Shown piece after piece: positions 35,786 to 38,361 of a DNA stretch of 38,361 nucleotides. Source of the DNA: a virus; the IMG/VR virus record IMGVR_UViG_3300043424_000137, positions 1-38,361 of that record; one strand, 5' to 3'. Position 1 is the stretch's first letter. Every line of letters starts with the position of its first letter. The notes below the pieces were generated by a model, which ran no database searches, was not told the origin of the DNA, and saw nothing but the letters and a program-made list of their open reading frames with translations. The translations under genes were made by a program, and so were the position numbers.

Positions 35786-37807
35786 AAGGAATACCCATCT
35801 GGAGCGTCCATCGACCCATTGGCGCTGTTTGACGAAGCCGAGCTCGCGCATGATCGATGCCACCTGCATCTGATCGGCGCGGCCTTGGCGCTCCACTGGT
35901 TTGCTGATCGCCTCGGTCAGTAGCAGCTCGCTGGTGATGGGTCGGCCGTCGTTGCGGGGTGCGTTGACCCATTCCTGAATGGCGGCCTTCCATGGACTGT
36001 CAACGAGATAGGACTCGTTCTCGTGATCGACCTGTGCGCTGTGCTCGCGTGATAGGTGGTTGGGTTCGCCTGCGCGGTATGCGGCGACCGCTGCGCTCCA
36101 GATGGCATCACGCTCGAGCAGCAGGCCATCCACGGGGATGTGCGGGGCGGCTGTGACGGGTATGACCCAGAAGCGGCGGTTGCCGGTGTCGTCGACCAGG
36201 AAGCCGGTGTCGCGGTTGGTGGAGCCGACGATGATGGATCGCCTGGGGTATGCCTCCGTGGTGCGTTGGTATGGCGCGCGGAACATGTCCGTTTGCTGGG
36301 TGAGGAATGCCTTCACCTGGCCAGCGTGCTTACGGCCGGTGATGTGATCCAGCTCGGCCCATTCCATGAGCCATGAGCGGTGCAGCACCATCAGGTCGTC
36401 CTTGGAGCCGATGTCACGCAGGGCATCGGAGAACCAGAGGCCGCCGAGGTTGCGCCAGAACGTGGACTTACCGCAGCCCTGGGGGCCCATGAGCACGCAG
36501 GCTGAGTCGTGCTTGCAGCCGGGCTCAAAGATGCGGCGCACAGCGGCCACGAGCGTGGCCTTAAGCATGGCGTCGTAGAGGCTGCCGGGCTGATCACCGG
36601 GGCGCAGGTAGGCGCTTGCCAGGTGATTGATGGGGATGGGTGGGATGTGATCGGCTACGTGTTCGAGGTATTCGCGGACGGGATCGTATGGGTTCTCAAG
36701 TGCGACGACATGGACGGCATCAGCTGCAAGGTCTTTGGTGACCTTGACGCCTTGCTGTGAGAGCGCGAGGTAGAAGTGTTCGATGTGCTCAAGGGGTTGC
36801 TGATCGAGCTCGATGGTCTTGGTGAAGAGGTTCCAGCGGAGGCGATCGGCCATCTGCTGACGCAGCAAGGCGAGGAGCTCATTGGATTCAAGCTTCAGGA
36901 GTTTGCCGTTATGGCTTGGCGTAGGGTTTGGTGCGCCATCTGGTGCATGGACGGATGGCCGCGCGGCTGGAGACGTGCGGCTTTTCTGATGGCCTGCTAG
37001 GTGCGCGAGGGTGCCAAGGGAGACGCCACCGGCTGCGGCTGAGAAGGTGCGCCATTTGGCTTCGCAGGCACCGGGCTCAAACTTGCCGGAGATGGTCGAC
37101 CATTGGATCCAATCGGCGAGGAGTGCATCGTCAACGCTGTGGAGTGCCATGCCAACGCGTAGCCATGCGTCGTAGTCGTCTGCATCGGCTGCTGGCACTG
37201 AGGCGAGGTAGGTGCGTGCGCGTTGGATGTCGGTATCTGGCAGCTGCAGCAGCGGTGCGGGTGCAGCTTTCTGGCGCTGCATCTGCTGCAGCAGTAGCGA
37301 TGGTGCATCTGCAATGGCAAGATCGCCGGGTGCGCGATCTTTGAGCCAGCGGTAGGCGCCAGTCATCGGGTGAGCGCCGGCTACGACGGATTGGCAGCCA
37401 GCCCAGCGGAGCTCCAGCTGTTCGCCTTTGATGCTGCTGCGCAGCTTGGTGGTCTTGATCGTTGCCCAGAAGGGTTCAGGGACCTGGTAGATGATCTGCA
37501 CACGGCCATCACGGCCTGATGTGACGGCCCAGGATTTCGGTAGGTCGCGAAGGGGTGCGCCGATCTGCTCGAGCACCTCCGATGCGCCGAGGCCATCGTG
37601 ATCGACGAATAGGAGGCCACCGGACTGCGGGCCAGCGATGACGCCGATTGCTACGGCACGGCCGGACTGGATCTCAGCTGTGAGATCGCTACGGCTGATG
37701 GGGTGCTTTTGCCATTCGGGCTGATAGGGGCGCTTGTCGTTGCCTACGGCTACCAGTGCCCAGTGATCGGGGATATTGGCGAGTTGATCGAGGAGGTCGG
37801 CTACCAC
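35756..37807 (-). CDS. PrimPol primase-polymerase fused to VirE/D5-type helicase
   Basis: A 683-residue replication protein starting at GTG 37807. Residues 1-170 form an AEP-type primase-polymerase: GVIAGPQSGGLLFVDHDG with Asp69 and Asp71, TSGRDGRVQIIYQVP, GCQSVVAGAHP. Residues 205-270 are a PriCT domain (DDYDAWLRVGMALHSVDDALL). Residues 320-600 are a VirE/SF3-like helicase: Walker A MGPQGCGKSTFW (440-451), Walker B WLMEWAELD (479-487), IIVGSTNRD (525-533) and the arginine-finger region TGNRRFWVIPV. It probably primes and unwinds phage DNA at the nearby iteron region. Confidence 0.93.
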   Translation of the reverse strand: MVADLLDQLANIPDHWALVAVGNDKRPYQPEWQKHPISRSDLTAEIQSGRAVAIGVIAGPQSGGLLFVDHDGLGASEVLEQIGAPLRDLPKSWAVTSGRDGRVQIIYQVPEPFWATIKTTKLRSSIKGEQLELRWAGCQSVVAGAHPMTGAYRWLKDRAPGDLAIADAPSLLLQQMQRQKAAPAPLLQLPDTDIQRARTYLASVPAADADDYDAWLRVGMALHSVDDALLADWIQWSTISGKFEPGACEAKWRTFSAAAGGVSLGTLAHLAGHQKSRTSPAARPSVHAPDGAPNPTPSHNGKLLKLESNELLALLRQQMADRLRWNLFTKTIELDQQPLEHIEHFYLALSQQGVKVTKDLAADAVHVVALENPYDPVREYLEHVADHIPPIPINHLASAYLRPGDQPGSLYDAMLKATLVAAVRRIFEPGCKHDSACVLMGPQGCGKSTFWRNLGGLWFSDALRDIGSKDDLMVLHRSWLMEWAELDHITGRKHAGQVKAFLTQQTDMFRAPYQRTTEAYPRRSIIVGSTNRDTGFLVDDTGNRRFWVIPVTAAPHIPVDGLLLERDAIWSAAVAAYRAGEPNHLSREHSAQVDHENESYLVDSPWKAAIQEWVNAPRNDGRPITSELLLTEAISKPVERQGRADQMQVASIMRELGFVKQRQWVDGRSRWVFLPTSAERLAG

Positions 37808-37841
37808 ATGGACGGTGAGAGGCCGGCAGAGTTTGGCAGAT

Positions 37842-37860
37842 AGGTTGGCAGGTTGCCAGG
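37842..37860. repeat. 19-bp iteron pair upstream of the primase gene
   Basis: AGGTTGGCAGGTTGCCAGG, two and a half 8-bp units, lies between the VRR-NUC stop and the primase start. It matches, with two differences in 19, the complement of 35625-35643 on the other side of the primase gene. It may be an initiator-binding site or an operator for primase expression. Confidence 0.6.
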
Positions 37861-37864
37861 TATC

Positions 37865-38215
37865 TCAGGAGATTATTTGCGTCGCATCTGCGACCGATCT
37901 AGCCACCCCTGCAATCCCACCGCACTGCTGTACGCACGCAAGCCACGCCTGCTGCTCAGAGCGGACGCGGCCTGTGGGAGTCTTGACTTCAATGCTGGTG
38001 AATACAGCGATCCGCTGCCCAACCATGTCGGGCGTGATGGTCACCGTGCGCCAACCGATCAGGTCTGCGGAGCCGCGTGCCAGGCCAAACTGCACGGGCC
38101 GGCCGGTGCGTGGGTCGGGCAGAGTCCCGCAGTTGTTTCTGTAGAGCCTGAGATCACTTCTCGTGCCCAGTGCCAGTCGTATTTGCTGTAGCAGATGCGT
38201 CTCGCCTTGAGCCAT
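37865..38215 (-). CDS. VRR-NUC domain nuclease
   Basis: A 116-residue nuclease; start MAQGET at ATG 38215 with GAGG eight bases upstream (38225-38222). VRR-NUC core: LRLYRNNCG (25-33), FGLARGSADLIGWR (with the catalytic Asp), the IEVKTPTGRVRSEQQAWLACVQQCGG strand-helix (E-x-K pair) and GVARSVADA. Stand-alone VRR-NUC proteins are Holliday-junction or structure-specific nucleases in phage replication. It is the first gene of the primase block, directly after the methyltransferase junction. Confidence 0.9.
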   Translation of the reverse strand: MAQGETHLLQQIRLALGTRSDLRLYRNNCGTLPDPRTGRPVQFGLARGSADLIGWRTVTITPDMVGQRIAVFTSIEVKTPTGRVRSEQQAWLACVQQCGGIAGVARSVADATQIIS

Positions 38216-38224
38216 CAAGATCCT

Positions 38225-38361
38225 CTAGGTGCTTTTGCACATTGTGCCTTGAAATTCCGATTCCAAGTTTCGTTGAAGTTCTAGTCGTCCTTGCTGTGTC
38301 CGCAGGTTGACGCTCATGGCACTGTTGGCGCGAGGGGTAGGCAACGAGCCACCACCGATCT
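38225..38361 (-). CDS. Short C-terminal end of the nested methyltransferase frame (junction version)
   Basis: The last 101 bases repeat 109-209, so the leftward nested methyltransferase frame re-enters here. After the repeat it reads only about 12 further codons (ending GTMCKST) and stops at TAG 38227-38225, just before the VRR-NUC gene. Compared with the tail version at 1-108, which continues with the conserved LPTPTTND block, this end is truncated. The outer methyltransferase frame would run on to TGA 38156-38154, overlapping the nuclease start. It is either a real deletion variant or an assembly branch between two related genomes. Confidence 0.5.
   Translation of the reverse strand, partial: IGGGSLPTPRANSAMSVNLRTQQGRLELQRNLESEFQGTMCKST
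38261..38361. repeat. 101-bp direct repeat, right copy (closes the circle onto 109-209)
   Basis: Exact copy of 109-209 at the contig end. Closing here gives a 38,152-bp circle and joins the leftward methyltransferase gene to the VRR-NUC/primase operon. This is circular permutation or concatemer evidence, not an attachment site: no integrase gene is visible anywhere. Confidence 0.9.

Noticed and set aside
38261-38361. The 101-bp terminal repeat as attachment site or biological terminal redundancy
   Set aside because: It lies inside a coding gene, its length is typical of an assembly overlap, and no integrase is present.
1-38361. tRNA genes, rRNA or CRISPR arrays
   Set aside because: I saw no cloverleaf-like segment, rRNA motif or regularly spaced repeats; this was by eye, not by a covariance search.

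Overview
The window looks like an almost complete tailed-phage genome of the lambda-like siphovirus type, very probably infecting a freshwater Synechococcus/Cyanobium-type cyanobacterium. Packaging, portal, capsid and tail genes lie in lambda order (small terminase, GpA-type large terminase, gpW-like, portal, protease/capsid, connector proteins, tail tube, frameshifted G/GT chaperones, tape measure, tip proteins, fibre). The host guess rests on several tiny proteins that I recall from cyanophages (for example at 14556-14693, 14684-14998 and 9594-9842) and on the moderately GC-rich coding; it is an inference. I see no integrase, no recognisable CI-type repressor, no tRNA and no CRISPR array.

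Topology: the last 101 bases (38261-38361) exactly repeat bases 109-209, while bases 1-108 do not match what precedes the second copy. The contig is therefore a circle of 38,152 bp (109-38260) with a 108-base alternative tail. The branch lies inside a DNA cytosine methyltransferase gene. Read as a circle, the genome has two arms that diverge from about 4290-4380 and converge at 12525-12528. The rightward arm (4381-12528) holds recombination genes (RecE-like nuclease, RecT, a candidate SSB), then a long run of very small accessory genes, including an NrdR-like zinc ribbon, a membrane-anchored helix-turn-helix protein and an RlpA-like barrel protein. Two leftward islands interrupt it (6586-6774 and 11258-11738). 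The leftward arm begins with a helicase/methyltransferase fusion, a second helicase and a cytosine methyltransferase. It crosses the junction to a VRR-NUC nuclease, a PrimPol-helicase and a candidate iteron origin, then regulators of unknown function, then packaging, head, tail and lysis genes, and ends with dCTP deaminase and a terminator.

Main points of interest: (1) the cytosine methyltransferase gene carries a second, fully open, protein-like frame nested at +1 (171 codons), resembling the nested subunits recalled for M.EcoHK31I; (2) the helicase-methyltransferase / helicase / methyltransferase cluster; (3) a 15-bp element TAGT-N7-ACTA that recurs at five gene boundaries between 8.9 and 10.2 kb; (4) 8-bp iterons around the primase gene with an AT-rich tract; (5) all three convergent gene junctions share one CTAG as both stop codons. 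The rest is a well-organised siphovirus structural module with standard features (G/GT -1 frameshift at A AAA AAC) and variations (protease-capsid fusion, two-domain endolysin, duplicated tail gene).
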